Source: Kluyvera sichuanensis
Lineage (GTDB): Bacteria; Pseudomonadota; Gammaproteobacteria; Enterobacterales; Enterobacteriaceae
Assembly: GCF_014218705.1 (NCBI RefSeq)
Contig: NZ_JABBJF010000017.1
Coordinates: 1 to 64,000 of the forward strand
Length of the DNA: 64,000 nt
Direction of reading: 5' to 3'
Below, piece by piece: positions 51,203 through 61,235 of the stretch (the stretch's first letter is position 1; each line of letters begins with the position of its first letter). Below the pieces are notes generated by a model. The model did no database searches. It was not told where the DNA came from and saw nothing but the letters and a program-made list of their open reading frames with translations. Made by a program: the position numbers and the translations under genes.

Positions 51203-52321
51203 ATGCACAACCAGGCTCCAATTCAACGTAGAAAATCCACACGCATTTACGTTGGGAACGTGCCGATCGGCGATGGGGCTCCTATCGCCGTACAGTCGAT
51301 GACCAATACGCGCACAACAGACGTTGAAGCGACGGTTAATCAAATTAAGGCGTTGGAACGCGTGGGGGCGGATATCGTTCGTGTATCCGTGCCGACGATG
51401 GACGCCGCAGAAGCCTTCAAACTTATCAAACAGCAGGTTAACGTCCCGCTGGTTGCTGATATCCATTTCGACTACCGTATCGCTCTGAAAGTGGCGGAGT
51501 ATGGCGTTGACTGCCTGCGTATTAACCCGGGCAACATCGGCAACGAAGAGCGTATTCGCATGGTCGTTGACTGCGCTCGCGACAAAAATATCCCTATCCG
51601 TATCGGCGTGAACGCCGGGTCGCTGGAAAAAGATCTGCAGGAAAAATACGGCGAACCTACGCCGCAGGCGCTACTGGAATCAGCAATGCGTCACGTGGAT
51701 CACCTCGATCGTCTGAACTTCGACAAGTTTAAAGTCAGCGTGAAAGCGTCCGACGTTTTCCTGGCGGTGGAATCTTATCGCCTGCTGGCTAAACAGATCG
51801 ATCAGCCGCTGCACCTCGGGATCACCGAAGCGGGCGGTCTGCGTAGCGGTTCCGTGAAGTCTGCCATTGGCCTGGGCCTGCTGCTCTCTGAAGGGATCGG
51901 CGATACGCTGCGCGTTTCGCTGGCGGCGGATCCGGTTGAAGAGATCAAAGTCGGTTTCGATATTCTGAAATCACTGCGCATCCGCGCTCGTGGGATCAAC
52001 TTCATCGCCTGCCCAACCTGTTCACGTCAGGAGTTTGACGTTATCGGGACGGTCAACGCGCTGGAGCAGCGTCTGGAAGATATCATCACCCCGATGGACG
52101 TATCGATCATCGGCTGCGTGGTTAACGGCCCTGGCGAAGCGCTGGTGTCAACGCTCGGCGTGACCGGCGGCAACAAAAAAAGCGGCCTGTATGAAGACGG
52201 CGTGCGTAAAGATCGCGTCGATAACGACGATATGATTAGCCAGCTTGAAGCAAGGATCCGCGCGAAAGCGTCGGTGCTTGATGAAGCGCGCCGTATCGAC
52301 GTTCAGCAGGTTGAAAAATAA
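51203..52321 (+). CDS. ispG: 4-hydroxy-3-methylbut-2-enyl diphosphate synthase
   Basis: IspG catalyses the penultimate MEP-pathway step in isoprenoid synthesis. The 372-residue enzyme has the [4Fe-4S] motif [12 protein letters not shown] with a third Cys in [11 protein letters not shown]. It is 26 bp after rodZ. Confidence 0.98.
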   Translation: MHNQAPIQRRKSTRIYVGNVPIGDGAPIAVQSMTNTRTTDVEATVNQIKALERVGADIVRVSVPTMDAAEAFKLIKQQVNVPLVADIHFDYRIALKVAEYGVDCLRINPGNIGNEERIRMVVDCARDKNIPIRIGVNAGSLEKDLQEKYGEPTPQALLESAMRHVDHLDRLNFDKFKVSVKASDVFLAVESYRLLAKQIDQPLHLGITEAGGLRSGSVKSAIGLGLLLSEGIGDTLRVSLAADPVEEIKVGFDILKSLRIRARGINFIACPTCSRQEFDVIGTVNALEQRLEDIITPMDVSIIGCVVNGPGEALVSTLGVTGGNKKSGLYEDGVRKDRVDNDDMISQLEARIRAKASVLDEARRIDVQQVEK

Positions 52322-52356
52322 CGAGATGGGAAGCGGCTTGCTTCCTGTGTATGATT

Positions 52357-52393
52357 GAACCCCAGGTGCCGAACGCGCCGAGGGTTCATTTTT
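52357..52393 (+). terminator. Hairpin between ispG and hisS
   Basis: GAACCC (52357-52362) pairs with GGGTTC (52382-52387) around a GGTGC/GCGCC inner stem, followed by ATTTTT. It resembles an attenuator; hisS starts 20 bp on. Confidence 0.7.
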
Positions 52394-52412
52394 ATATATA
52401 AAGAGAATTAAC

Positions 52413-53687
52413 GTGGCAAAAAACATTCAAGCCATTCGCGGCATGAACGATTATCTGCCTGGCGAGACCGCCATCTGGCAGCGCATTGAAGGCACACTCA
52501 AGCAGGTGCTCGGCAGCTACGGTTATAGCGAAATCCGTTTGCCGATTGTAGAGCAGACCCCGTTGTTCAAACGCGCTATCGGTGAAGTGACCGACGTGGT
52601 TGAAAAAGAGATGTATACCTTCGAAGACCGCAATGGCGATAGCCTGACGCTGCGTCCGGAAGGTACTGCGGGCTGCGTACGCGCCGGCATCGAACATGGT
52701 CTTCTGTACAATCAGGAGCAGCGTCTGTGGTACATCGGGCCGATGTTCCGCCACGAACGCCCTCAAAAAGGACGTTACCGCCAGTTCCATCAGTTGGGTG
52801 TCGAAGTGTTTGGCCTGCAGGGGCCGGATATCGACGCCGAGCTTATCATGCTGACCGCGCGCTGGTGGCGTGCGCTGGGCATGGCAGAACACGTGAATCT
52901 GGAGCTGAACTCCATCGGTTCTCTGGAAGCCCGCGCCAACTATCGTGACGCGCTGGTGGCCTTCCTTGAACAGCACGTAGAAGTGCTGGACGAAGACTGC
53001 AAACGTCGTATGTACAGCAACCCACTGCGCGTGCTGGATTCCAAAAACCCAGACGTACAGGCGCCGCTGAACAACGCTCCTGCGCTGGGCGACTATCTGG
53101 ACGAAGAGTCCCGTGAGCACTTTGCTGGCCTGTGCGCACAGCTGGATGCCGCTGGAATTGCCTACACCGTTAACCAGCGTCTGGTTCGCGGTCTGGACTA
53201 CTACAACCGCACCGTTTTCGAATGGGTGACCAACAGCCTCGGCTCGCAGGGTACCGTTTGTGCAGGTGGCCGTTATGATGGTCTGGTTGAGCAACTGGGC
53301 GGCCGTGCTACCCCAGCGGTAGGCTTCGCGATGGGTCTGGAACGTCTTGTTTTATTAGTTCAGGCAGTTAATCCGGAATTTAAAGCCGATCCTGTTGTCG
53401 ATATATACCTGGTCGCTTCAGGCACCGATACTCAGTCAGCCGCCATGCGTCTGGCAGAGCAGGTGCGTGATGCGTTACCGGGCGTGAAGCTGATGACCAA
53501 CCACGGCGGCGGCAACTTTAAGAAGCAGTTTGCCCGCGCTGATAAATGGGGCGCCCGTATTGCCCTGGTTCTGGGTGAGTCTGAGGTTGAGCAAGCCACT
53601 GTTGTCGTGAAGGATTTGCGCTCTGGTGAGCAGACAACCGTAACGCAGGAAGGCGTTGCCGCGCATTTGCGCACTATTCTGGGTTAA
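52413..53687 (+). CDS. hisS: Histidyl-tRNA synthetase
   Basis: The 424-residue class II synthetase charges tRNA-His. The histidine-specific motifs [13 protein letters not shown] and [13 protein letters not shown] and the C-terminal anticodon-binding domain are intact. GTG start with AGAG upstream, as in E. coli. Confidence 0.98.
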   Translation: MAKNIQAIRGMNDYLPGETAIWQRIEGTLKQVLGSYGYSEIRLPIVEQTPLFKRAIGEVTDVVEKEMYTFEDRNGDSLTLRPEGTAGCVRAGIEHGLLYNQEQRLWYIGPMFRHERPQKGRYRQFHQLGVEVFGLQGPDIDAELIMLTARWWRALGMAEHVNLELNSIGSLEARANYRDALVAFLEQHVEVLDEDCKRRMYSNPLRVLDSKNPDVQAPLNNAPALGDYLDEESREHFAGLCAQLDAAGIAYTVNQRLVRGLDYYNRTVFEWVTNSLGSQGTVCAGGRYDGLVEQLGGRATPAVGFAMGLERLVLLVQAVNPEFKADPVVDIYLVASGTDTQSAAMRLAEQVRDALPGVKLMTNHGGGNFKKQFARADKWGARIALVLGESEVEQATVVVKDLRSGEQTTVTQEGVAAHLRTILG

Positions 53688-53720
53688 TCTCCAGGACATT
53701 ATTATCAGGAGAAGGGCTGC

Positions 53721-54338
53721 GTGGAAATTAATAACGAAAACGATCAGGTTGAGGCGATTAAAAGCTTCTTTGCCGAAAATGGTAAAGCGCTGGCCGTTGG
53801 GGTCATTCTGGGGATTGGTGCGCTGGTTGGCTGGCGTTACTGGAACTCGCATCAGTTAGATTCGGCCCGTGAGTCCTCTGCGGCTTATGAAAACGCCGTC
53901 TCTTCTCTGAGTTCAGGGAAACCGGAAGCGCTGGCCGCCGCGGAGAAATTTGCCGCCGACAGTAAAAACACCTATGGTGCGTTTGCTTCTCTGGAACTGG
54001 CTCAGGTCTTCGTCGATAAAAGCGACCTTGCTCAGGCTGAAAAACAGCTGCAGCAGGGCCTGGCTGCCGCATCTGATGATAATCTGAAATCCGTCATCAG
54101 CCTGCGTCTGGCGCGCGTTCAGCTACAGCTGAAGCAGCCTGACGTTGCTCTGAAAACGCTGGAAGGCGTGAAGGGCGAAGGCTGGACGGCGATTGTTGCT
54201 GATTTACGCGGGGAAATCCTGCTCAGTAAAGGTGACAAGCAGGGTGCACGTGCGGCGTGGGAAGCTGGCGCTAAGAGCGATGCATCGCCCGCGCTGAGCG
54301 AAATGATGCGCATGAAAATTAATAATTTGTCCGTCTGA
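53721..54338 (+). CDS. yfgM: YfgM, SecYEG-associated chaperone-like protein
   Basis: The 205-residue inner-membrane protein (206 in E. coli) has a cytoplasmic N-tail, a membrane helix at about 23-42 (GKALAVGVILGIGALVGWRYW) shortened by a Gly-rich core, and periplasmic TPR-like repeats. In E. coli YfgM and PpiD form an ancillary SecYEG complex. GTG start 33 bp after hisS; bamB follows in 10 bp. Confidence 0.94.
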   Translation: MEINNENDQVEAIKSFFAENGKALAVGVILGIGALVGWRYWNSHQLDSARESSAAYENAVSSLSSGKPEALAAAEKFAADSKNTYGAFASLELAQVFVDKSDLAQAEKQLQQGLAAASDDNLKSVISLRLARVQLQLKQPDVALKTLEGVKGEGWTAIVADLRGEILLSKGDKQGARAAWEAGAKSDASPALSEMMRMKINNLSV

Positions 54339-54348
54339 GAGGGACCCG

Positions 54349-55527
54349 ATGCAATTGCGTAAATTACTTTTGCCAGGACTGCTTTCTGTCACTCTGTTGA
54401 GTGGTTGTTCACTGTTTAGCGGCGAAGAAGATGTGGTTAAAATGTCTCCTCTGCCAACCGTAGAAAACCAGTTTACGCCGTCTACCGCATGGGATGTCTC
54501 CGTCGGCAGCGGTATCGGTGACTTCTACTCTAACCTGCATCCGGCTTATGCGGACAGCGTGGTTTACGCGGCTGACCGTAAAGGTACCGTGAAAGCGCTG
54601 AACGCGGATGACGGCAAAGAAGTGTGGTCCGTCAACCTGGCAGAAAAAGATGGCTGGTTCTCTCGTAAGCCAGCGCTGCTCTCCGGTGGCCTGACCGTTG
54701 CCGGCGGCCACGTTTATGTGGGTAGCGAAAAAGCGCAGGTTTATGCGCTGGATGCGGGTGATGGTTCCGTTGTCTGGAAAACCACGGCAGCAGGCGAAGT
54801 ACTGTCTCGTCCAACCGTCAGCGATGGCCTGGTGCTGGTGCATACCAGCAACGGTCAGCTGCAGGCACTGGATGAAAACAGCGGCGTCGTGAAATGGACG
54901 GTGAACCTGGATATGCCTGCGCTCTCTCTGCGCGGTGAATCTGCACCGGCTGTGGCCTTCGGCGCGGCGATTGTTGGCGGCGATAACGGTCGCGTGAGCG
55001 CGGTACTGATGCAGCAGGGCCAGATGATTTGGCAGCAGCGTATTTCTCAGGCGACTGGCTCAACCGAAATCGATCGTCTGAGCGATGTAGACACTACGCC
55101 GGTTATCGTGAATGGCGTTGTCTACGCGTTAGCCTACAATGGTAACCTGACGGCGCTGGATCTGCGCAGCGGTCAGATCATGTGGAAACGTGAGCTGGGC
55201 TCGGTGAATGACTTCATCGTTGACGGCAACCGTATCTACATCGTTGACCAGAACGACCGTCTGCTGGCGCTGACCACCGACGGTGGCGTGACCCTGTGGA
55301 CGCAGAGCGATCTGCTGCACCGTCTGCTGACCTCTCCGGCGCTGTATAATGGCAGCCTGGTGGTGGGTGATGCGGAAGGTTACATGCACTGGATTAACCC
55401 GGAAGATGGGCGTTTCGTCGCTCAGCAGAAGGTTGACAGCGCGGGCTTCCTGACGGAGCCGGTGGTGGCTGACGGTAAACTGCTGATTCAGGCGAAAGAC
55501 GGTACGGTTTACGCGATTACGCGTTAA
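54349..55527 (+). CDS. bamB: Outer-membrane assembly lipoprotein BamB
   Basis: The 392-residue lipoprotein is lipidated at Cys20 (LLSGCSLF) and folds as an eight-bladed propeller of repeated YALDAGDGSVVW-like units. It assists BamA in beta-barrel assembly. In an operon with yfgM. Confidence 0.97.
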   Translation: MQLRKLLLPGLLSVTLLSGCSLFSGEEDVVKMSPLPTVENQFTPSTAWDVSVGSGIGDFYSNLHPAYADSVVYAADRKGTVKALNADDGKEVWSVNLAEKDGWFSRKPALLSGGLTVAGGHVYVGSEKAQVYALDAGDGSVVWKTTAAGEVLSRPTVSDGLVLVHTSNGQLQALDENSGVVKWTVNLDMPALSLRGESAPAVAFGAAIVGGDNGRVSAVLMQQGQMIWQQRISQATGSTEIDRLSDVDTTPVIVNGVVYALAYNGNLTALDLRSGQIMWKRELGSVNDFIVDGNRIYIVDQNDRLLALTTDGGVTLWTQSDLLHRLLTSPALYNGSLVVGDAEGYMHWINPEDGRFVAQQKVDSAGFLTEPVVADGKLLIQAKDGTVYAITR

Positions 55528-55550
55528 CGGCGGCGTTGATTCAGCAATGG

Positions 55551-55576
55551 ACGGCTCCTGAATGCTCAGGGGCCGT
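55551..55576 (+). terminator. Hairpin between bamB and der
   Basis: ACGGCTCCTGA pairs with TCAGGGGCCGT with one wobble and a four-base loop, followed by a weak T-rich run. Probably partial terminator. Confidence 0.7.
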
Positions 55577-55624
55577 TTGCTATTTATAGATTTTGTCAAA
55601 ATTTTGAGTATATGAGGCTTTAAC

Positions 55625-57100
55625 ATGGTACCTGTGGTCGCGCTTGTCGGGCGCCCTAATGTTGGAAAATCCACGCTTTTTAACCGCCTGACGCGCACTC
55701 GTGATGCGCTGGTTGCGGATTTCCCGGGTCTGACTCGTGACCGTAAGTACGGTCGTGCTGAAGTTGAAGGGCGTGAGTTTATCTGTATCGATACCGGCGG
55801 TATCGATGGCACGGAAGAGGGCGTGGAAACCCGCATGGCGGAACAGTCGCTGATGGCGATTGAAGAAGCTGACGTCGTGCTGTTTATGGTGGATGCGCGT
55901 GCGGGGCTGATGCCTGCGGACGAAGGTATCGCCAAACATCTGCGTTCTCGTCAAAAGCCAACCTTCCTGGTGGCGAACAAAACCGACGGGATTGACCCGG
56001 ATCAGGCAATTGCCGATTTCTGGTCGCTGGGCCTCGGTGAAATTCACGCGATTGCGGCCTCCCACGGTCGTGGCGTAACCACGCTGCTGGAAACCGTTCT
56101 GCTGCCGTTTGTTGACGACGTCAACCCGCCGGAAGAAGTGGACGAAGATGCCGAGTACTGGGCGAAGTTTGAAGCCGAGAATGGCGAAGCGGTTGAAGAG
56201 CCGGAAGACGACTTCAACCCGCAGGACTTGCCAATCAAAATCGCTATCGTGGGCCGTCCGAACGTAGGTAAGTCTACGCTTACTAACCGTATCCTCGGCG
56301 AAGACCGCGTAGTGGTATACGATATGCCGGGTACCACCCGCGACAGTATCTATATTCCAATGGAACGCGATGAGCGCGAATACGTCCTCATCGACACCGC
56401 AGGCGTGCGTAAGCGCGGTAAGGTAACGGATACGGTTGAGAAGTTCTCCGTAATCAAAACCCTGCAGGCTATTGAAGATGCGAACGTTTGTCTGCTGGTG
56501 ATTGATGCCCGTGAAGGTATCTCTGACCAGGACCTGTCGCTGCTGGGCTTTATCCTCAATAGTGGGCGCTCACTTGTTATTGTCGTCAACAAGTGGGACG
56601 GCCTGAGCATGGAAGTGAAAGAGCAGGTGAAAGAGACCCTGGACTACCGTCTGGGCTTTATCGACTTTGCTCGCGTGCACTTTATCTCCGCACTGCACGG
56701 CAGCGGCGTAGGTAACCTGTTCGAATCTATCCGTGAAGCGTATGACAGCTCGACCCGTCGCGTGGGTACCGCGATGCTGACCCGCATCATGACCATGGCG
56801 ACGGAAGATCACCAGCCGCCGTTGGTTCGCGGTCGTCGCGTGAAGCTGAAATATGCGCACGCCGGTGGTTATAACCCACCGATTGTGGTTATCCACGGTA
56901 ACCAGGTGAAAGACCTGCCGGATTCCTACAAGCGCTATCTGATGAACTACTTCCGCAAATCGCTGGATGTGATGGGTACGCCTATCCGCATTCAGTTCAA
57001 GGAAGGCGAGAACCCGTATGCGAACAAACGTAATACGCTGACGCCAACCCAGATGCGTAAGCGTCAGCGTCTGATTCGACACATTAAGAAAAGCAAATAA
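55625..57100 (+). CDS. der: Ribosome-assembly GTPase Der (EngA)
   Basis: The 491-residue protein has tandem GTPase domains, each with GRPNVGKST, DxPG and NKxD motifs, and a C-terminal KH-like domain. It is essential for 50S subunit maturation in E. coli. Gene order departs from E. coli immediately after it. Confidence 0.98.
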   Translation: MVPVVALVGRPNVGKSTLFNRLTRTRDALVADFPGLTRDRKYGRAEVEGREFICIDTGGIDGTEEGVETRMAEQSLMAIEEADVVLFMVDARAGLMPADEGIAKHLRSRQKPTFLVANKTDGIDPDQAIADFWSLGLGEIHAIAASHGRGVTTLLETVLLPFVDDVNPPEEVDEDAEYWAKFEAENGEAVEEPEDDFNPQDLPIKIAIVGRPNVGKSTLTNRILGEDRVVVYDMPGTTRDSIYIPMERDEREYVLIDTAGVRKRGKVTDTVEKFSVIKTLQAIEDANVCLLVIDAREGISDQDLSLLGFILNSGRSLVIVVNKWDGLSMEVKEQVKETLDYRLGFIDFARVHFISALHGSGVGNLFESIREAYDSSTRRVGTAMLTRIMTMATEDHQPPLVRGRRVKLKYAHAGGYNPPIVVIHGNQVKDLPDSYKRYLMNYFRKSLDVMGTPIRIQFKEGENPYANKRNTLTPTQMRKRQRLIRHIKKSK

Positions 57101-57124
57101 GCGATGCTTTAAGCGCCGAATAGC

Positions 57125-57150
57125 AAAAAACCCGCGAGAGCGGGTTTTTT
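57125..57150 (+). terminator. der terminator
   Basis: AAAAAACCCGC-GAGA-GCGGGTTTTTT is a clear intrinsic terminator, with A and T runs on both sides suiting the convergent HD gene as well. A degenerate REP-like stretch follows to about 57193. Confidence 0.93.
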
Positions 57151-57194
57151 TATGGCCGTTGTCGGCCAGATGAGCAAAGTGCCATCCGGCGCTA

Positions 57195-57836
57195 TTATGA
57201 TTTCCAGCGCGACTGACGAATCACGCTGCAGAAATTGCCGGGCACAAAGCCAGGGTCTTTATCGCAGATAACATCAGCCTTCACGTTGCCGAAGGTGGTC
57301 TGGGTTTTACCTTTAATCCCATCATAAAACGCACTAATGATATTCTCTTTAAAGTTATCCAGGCGCGGGTGCTGCTGAACGACCGCTTCACGACTCGCAT
57401 CGCTAACCTCGTCATAGCCAATTCCCAGCACGTCCATTTCCACACCTGCGGTTAACAGTGCGATCTCCGGGGCCATAAATTCCGGAATACCGGGCGTGGT
57501 GTGCAGGGCTATCGCCGTCCACACTTTATCAATATCAGCAGTCGCAATACCGTGGCCCTCAAGGAAAGCGCGGGCGGCGTTGGCGCCGTCGACTTCAAAT
57601 CGCTTATCGCAACTGCAATGCTCATGTGTCAGGCCAATATCATGGAACATACAGCCGACGTACAGCAGTTCGTGGTCCACTTTCAGCTCCCGGCGTGCTC
57701 CAGCCAGCGCCCCCCAGTAGTAGACGCGGCTAGAGTGGTGGAACAGCAGGTCACTTTCGGTATCGCGAATAAACTCGGTAGTTTCGCGAGCCAGTTTGCT
57801 GTCGGGAATACGAATGCCTTGCACGTTGATGGTCAT
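57195..57836 (-). CDS. HD-domain hydrolase, cyanamide-hydratase-like
   Basis: The 213-residue protein carries an HD metal-binding set: His33/34 (LLFHHSSRVYYWGAL), His65-Asp66 (MFHDIGLTHEH), further His71/73 and His112. The LxxHxxRVYxxG and FHDIGLT pattern resembles fungal cyanamide hydratases and their bacterial relatives, but the substrate cannot be told. HD proteins also include phosphohydrolases. AGGAGA precedes the ATG at 57836. It diverges from a GlxA-type regulator over 111 bp, which likely controls it. Confidence 0.82.
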   Translation of the reverse strand: MTINVQGIRIPDSKLARETTEFIRDTESDLLFHHSSRVYYWGALAGARRELKVDHELLYVGCMFHDIGLTHEHCSCDKRFEVDGANAARAFLEGHGIATADIDKVWTAIALHTTPGIPEFMAPEIALLTAGVEMDVLGIGYDEVSDASREAVVQQHPRLDNFKENIISAFYDGIKGKTQTTFGNVKADVICDKDPGFVPGNFCSVIRQSRWKS

Positions 57837-57947
57837 ATCTTTTCTCCTCATGGGTTGTTGAAGGAGAGTTTACAGGGCATTCTATACGTCATGAATTGTC
57901 GTATTACGACGATTTAAGACATTTCATCGAATCAGGACACCCCGCTT

Positions 57948-58931
57948 ATGAAACGCGTTATTGCTCTACTTGCCGTGCCCGGCGTTCAGTTACTGGACGT
58001 TTCCGGCCCGCTGGATGTCTTTGCCGAGGCCAACCGGATCCTGCATCGCGAGGTGTATGAGTTTGCCGTTATTGCACTGGAAGAGATGACGGTGAGCGCG
58101 TCGTCCGGCGTGAAACTGGTGGCGAACACGCAACTGGCGGAAACCACGGAACTACAGCCGGATACGTTTTTGCTGGCCGGTGCGCCGGAAGTCTGGCAAC
58201 AGACGCTGAACGATGAGCAAATCGCGCATATCCGCAGACTTTGTGACAGTAGCCGCCGCTACGGCTCCGTCTGTACCGGTGCGTTTCTATTAGCGCAAAC
58301 GGGGCTGCTGGCCCAGCGTAAAATCACCACCCATTGGGCCATGACGTCCCGTTTTATGGCGACGTTCTCAGACGTTGAGGTCGATGCCGATGCGTTGTAT
58401 GTGGCGGACGGCCCAGTCAGAACGGCGGCAGGGGTGACCTCGGGTATGGATTTAGCCATTCGATTGGTGGAAGAAGATCTGGGGCGCGAGGTGGCGCAGG
58501 AGATAGCCTGTAATCTGGTGATGTTTTTCCGCCGCCCGGTGAATCAGGGACATTTTATACGCCACAGCGCGGTCTCTACGACCGGCCGCAATGCCTTTCA
58601 GGACTTGCAGCGCTGGGCGCTTGCTAACCTGTCGACGGTGTTGAGCCTGCAGGATATGGCTGACCATATTGGTCTTAGCGCTCGCCATCTGGGTAGGCTG
58701 TTTCGTCAGGAGATGAATATGGCCGCTGGAGAGTGGCTGGAGGCTGGGCGAATTGACCGGGCTAAAATGCTACTGGAAAGCGGCACGCTGCCGCTGAAAA
58801 CCATCGCCAGTGAGTGTGGGTACTCCAGCAGCGACGTGCTGCGCAGGGCGTTTATTAAGCGCGTCGGTATCACGCCGTCGATGTACCGACGGCTGAATGT
58901 GGCCCGACCATGGGCACAATTGCCGGAGTGA
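57948..58931 (+). CDS. GlxA-family regulator (DJ-1/PfpI plus AraC)
   Basis: The 327-residue protein joins an N-terminal DJ-1/PfpI domain (about 1-175), with the elbow Cys109 in YGSVCTGAFLLAQTGLL, to a C-terminal AraC DNA-binding domain (about 215-320) with two helix-turn-helix units (SLQDMADHIGLSARHLGRLFRQEM and TIASECGYSSSDVLRRAFIKRVG). Such regulators sense small nitrogen-containing metabolites in several cases. The divergent HD gene is the probable target; inducer unknown. Confidence 0.88.
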   Translation: MKRVIALLAVPGVQLLDVSGPLDVFAEANRILHREVYEFAVIALEEMTVSASSGVKLVANTQLAETTELQPDTFLLAGAPEVWQQTLNDEQIAHIRRLCDSSRRYGSVCTGAFLLAQTGLLAQRKITTHWAMTSRFMATFSDVEVDADALYVADGPVRTAAGVTSGMDLAIRLVEEDLGREVAQEIACNLVMFFRRPVNQGHFIRHSAVSTTGRNAFQDLQRWALANLSTVLSLQDMADHIGLSARHLGRLFRQEMNMAAGEWLEAGRIDRAKMLLESGTLPLKTIASECGYSSSDVLRRAFIKRVGITPSMYRRLNVARPWAQLPE

Positions 58932-59099
58932 GCAGCGAACGTAACCGCTTTATGACGCCGCTTATGGCAGGTTGTTCTCGCGTAGCCGAAAATTATCATC
59001 CAGACTTAAGCCAAAGACGTAGTCTGTACAGGCATTGTGCTTTACACTGCGCGCTGCAAAAATTGAGTCAACAAACGATTAAAGTAGGCGGTAAGGTCG

Positions 59100-59576
59100 A
59101 TGAACGGAACAATCACAACCTGGTTTAAAGATAAAGGTTTTGGGTTTATCAAAGATGAAAACGGCGATAACCGCTATTTTCATGTGATTAAGGTTGCCAA
59201 CCCCGATCTGATTAAAAAAGATGCCGCGGTGACCTTCGAACCCACGACCAACAACAAAGGGCTGTCTGCTTACGCGGTGAAAGTTATCCCGGAAAGCAAA
59301 CATATCTATATCGCGGGCGAGCGCATCAAGCTCACGTCGATCAAATCCTTCCTGGTGTACAGCGAGGAAGTGCCTGCCGATACCCGTATTGATAAAGAGA
59401 ATGCGGTGCTGTCCGTGGGGCTTTTGATGAACAGCATCAAGCCGAAATCAGCGGAGAAAGCGGGTGAAATGCGCACACTGAAGAAGCTGGCAATCACCAC
59501 TTTCCAGGGCACGACGCTCATTTTCTCGGAAGATGAGATTGATATTGAAGCCACGGTAAAAATGCTTAAGGTCTGA
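59100..59576 (+). CDS. Cold-shock-domain protein with C-terminal extension
   Basis: The 158-residue protein begins with a cold-shock domain: RNP1 KGFGFI (12-17) and RNP2 altered to RYFHV (25-29) where CspA has VFVHF. The rest (about 65-158) has no family I recognise; it ends in a possible beta-rich domain (LAITTFQGTTLIFSEDEIDIEATVKMLKV). It is about twice CspA's length. Probably binds single-stranded nucleic acid. AGGCGGTAAGG precedes the ATG. It may share a transcript with the small gene 45 bp downstream. Confidence 0.8.
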   Translation: MNGTITTWFKDKGFGFIKDENGDNRYFHVIKVANPDLIKKDAAVTFEPTTNNKGLSAYAVKVIPESKHIYIAGERIKLTSIKSFLVYSEEVPADTRIDKENAVLSVGLLMNSIKPKSAEKAGEMRTLKKLAITTFQGTTLIFSEDEIDIEATVKMLKV

Positions 59577-59621
59577 GACCTGCTCAACCGCGAAGAATGA
59601 GATTAACCCCAGGAGCGATGT

Positions 59622-59867
59622 ATGAATAATGACATTCCACTGAAGTATTATGATATTGCCGAAGAGTACGCTTCAGAATCGGCGAAGCCCGTCGGCGAGA
59701 GCGAACTGGATGCGCTGGCGCACTACTTCCAGCTACTGCTGACCCGTTTAATGAATAACGAAGAGATCAGCGAAGAAGCCCAGCAGGAGATGGCGACCGA
59801 AGCCGGTATCAGTGCGCAGCGTATTGATGAGATTGCCAACTTCCTCAACGAGTGGGGTAACGAGTAA
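59622..59867 (+). CDS. Small YmjA-like protein (DUF2543)
   Basis: The 81-residue acidic protein resembles E. coli Ymj[20 protein letters not shown] at the start, [23 protein letters not shown] in the middle and [12 protein letters not shown] at the end. Function unknown; probably helical. GGAG precedes the ATG by nine bases. Its stop is five bases from the end of the convergent LysR gene. Confidence 0.82.
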   Translation: MNNDIPLKYYDIAEEYASESAKPVGESELDALAHYFQLLLTRLMNNEEISEEAQQEMATEAGISAQRIDEIANFLNEWGNE

Positions 59868-59871
59868 CACG

Positions 59872-60849
59872 CTACGCCTCTGCGGGGCGTTGCATCCAGC
59901 GATCCCAGTCGGGGTTTTCCCCGATGCTCTCGACCAGAAAATCGATAAAACTTCTGACTTTGGGATCCTGGTAATGCCCCGGGTGATACAGGGCGTACAG
60001 GCTGTAATCATTTTCTCTCGCACTATATTCCGTCAGTACCGGCACCAGCTCACCCCGGGCAATCGAATCGCCCAGCATATAGGTCGGCAGGCTGACGATT
60101 CCCTGGTGATGCAGCGCAGCCTGAAGTAGCCCGAGCGTGCTGTTCACTTCGATGATGCTGTTCACCTTTAGCGCGCTAAAGCTGCCGTTGACGTTCTGAT
60201 AGCGCCAGTTATCGGAAACGTTAGGATTAATCAGACAGTCGTGCTGCTCAAGATCCTCAAGCCGTTGCGGCACACCGCGCCGTGCGAAATAGTCCCGGCT
60301 GGCGCAGTACACCCAGTTAATTTTGCAGATTTTGCGCAGCGCAAAATTGGTAGGTGGGTGTGCGGTAATTCTGAGGGCAATATCAAAATTCTCTTCGTTA
60401 AGATTGACGTTCTGGTCGTTTAAATCGACGGAGAGCGTGACGTCCGGGTTGTCCTGACGATAGTCGCTATAAATACGCATCAGATGGCCGACGCCGAAAG
60501 CAATAGAGCAGGTGACGCGCAGCTTGCCCTGAGGGTGATGGTTAAAGCTGGCGATATTGGCCAGCGACTCGTCCAGCTCTTCTAATAGGCGCTGGGCGCG
60601 GAATAGCAGATATTGCCCCGGCTCGGTCAGAATTAAGGTACGGGTGGTGCGCTTTAACAACACGACACCGAGCTGATCCTCAAGCTGGGCAATACTGCGA
60701 CTCACGGAAGAGGGGGTCAGATTCAACTTTTGTGCAGCGGCAGAAAAGCTATTGCACTCCACCACTTTGATAAACGTTTTCAGATGATGAAAGATGGAAT
60801 AGTTATCAATTTTTAATTTTGCGAGTGCCGCATTTTTATTTAATGACAT
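59872..60849 (-). CDS. LysR-family transcriptional regulator
   Basis: The 325-residue protein has a LysR helix-turn-helix (residues about 28-87, VECNSFSAAAQKLNLTPSSVSRSIAQLEDQLG) and a co-inducer domain (about 110-310). AGGGGT sets the ATG at 60849; an earlier in-frame ATG at 60876 is preceded by no ribosome site. It is divergent from a permease/beta-lyase pair, the classical LysR layout, so these are likely targets through the palindrome at 61083-61099. Confidence 0.9.
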   Translation of the reverse strand: MSLNKNAALAKLKIDNYSIFHHLKTFIKVVECNSFSAAAQKLNLTPSSVSRSIAQLEDQLGVVLLKRTTRTLILTEPGQYLLFRAQRLLEELDESLANIASFNHHPQGKLRVTCSIAFGVGHLMRIYSDYRQDNPDVTLSVDLNDQNVNLNEENFDIALRITAHPPTNFALRKICKINWVYCASRDYFARRGVPQRLEDLEQHDCLINPNVSDNWRYQNVNGSFSALKVNSIIEVNSTLGLLQAALHHQGIVSLPTYMLGDSIARGELVPVLTEYSARENDYSLYALYHPGHYQDPKVRSFIDFLVESIGENPDWDRWMQRPAEA

Positions 60850-61235
60850 CGCTACCCCTTTTTTTTGGCTGAACAATAGCCGTAAAAATTTCGAAGTTTG
60901 AACACCATCACGGAAATGGTGAACCGCTCACTGACCTGTTCGCTATGCGCAATAAAGTACGCCGCCTGCTGTCACCTTACCCGAACCGGCTCAGAAAGAA
61001 AAATAGAATCTTTTTATGGTATAGTTGTTTGTTTTTAAAAGACTTTTATTATTCACCTTAAAAATTGAGATGGCTATCAACTTTTGCGTTAAACGCAAAG
61101 GTATTGTTAGTGATTAACACCGTTCAGACCTTTCTTTGTCCCTGCCATATCCCCTAACATTTGTGCTGACAGACACCTCAATCCAGTTTTTTGAGTTTCT
61201 ATTCTAAATAACACTTATAAATAGGAAGGCATTTA
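60850..61235. promoter_or_regulatory. Divergent control region of LysR and permease genes
   Basis: The 386 bp are AT-rich and hold no supported gene. The clear element is the palindrome at 61083-61099. TATAGT at about 61021-61026 (TGGTATAGTTG) could be a -10 box. Confidence 0.55.
61083..61099. promoter_or_regulatory. Palindromic T-N11-A site, candidate LysR operator
   Basis: TTTGCGTTAAACGCAAA is a perfect palindrome with eight-base arms and contains T-N11-A (61085-61097), the LysR-type core. It is about 137 bp before the permease start and 234 bp from the LysR start. Confidence 0.7.
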
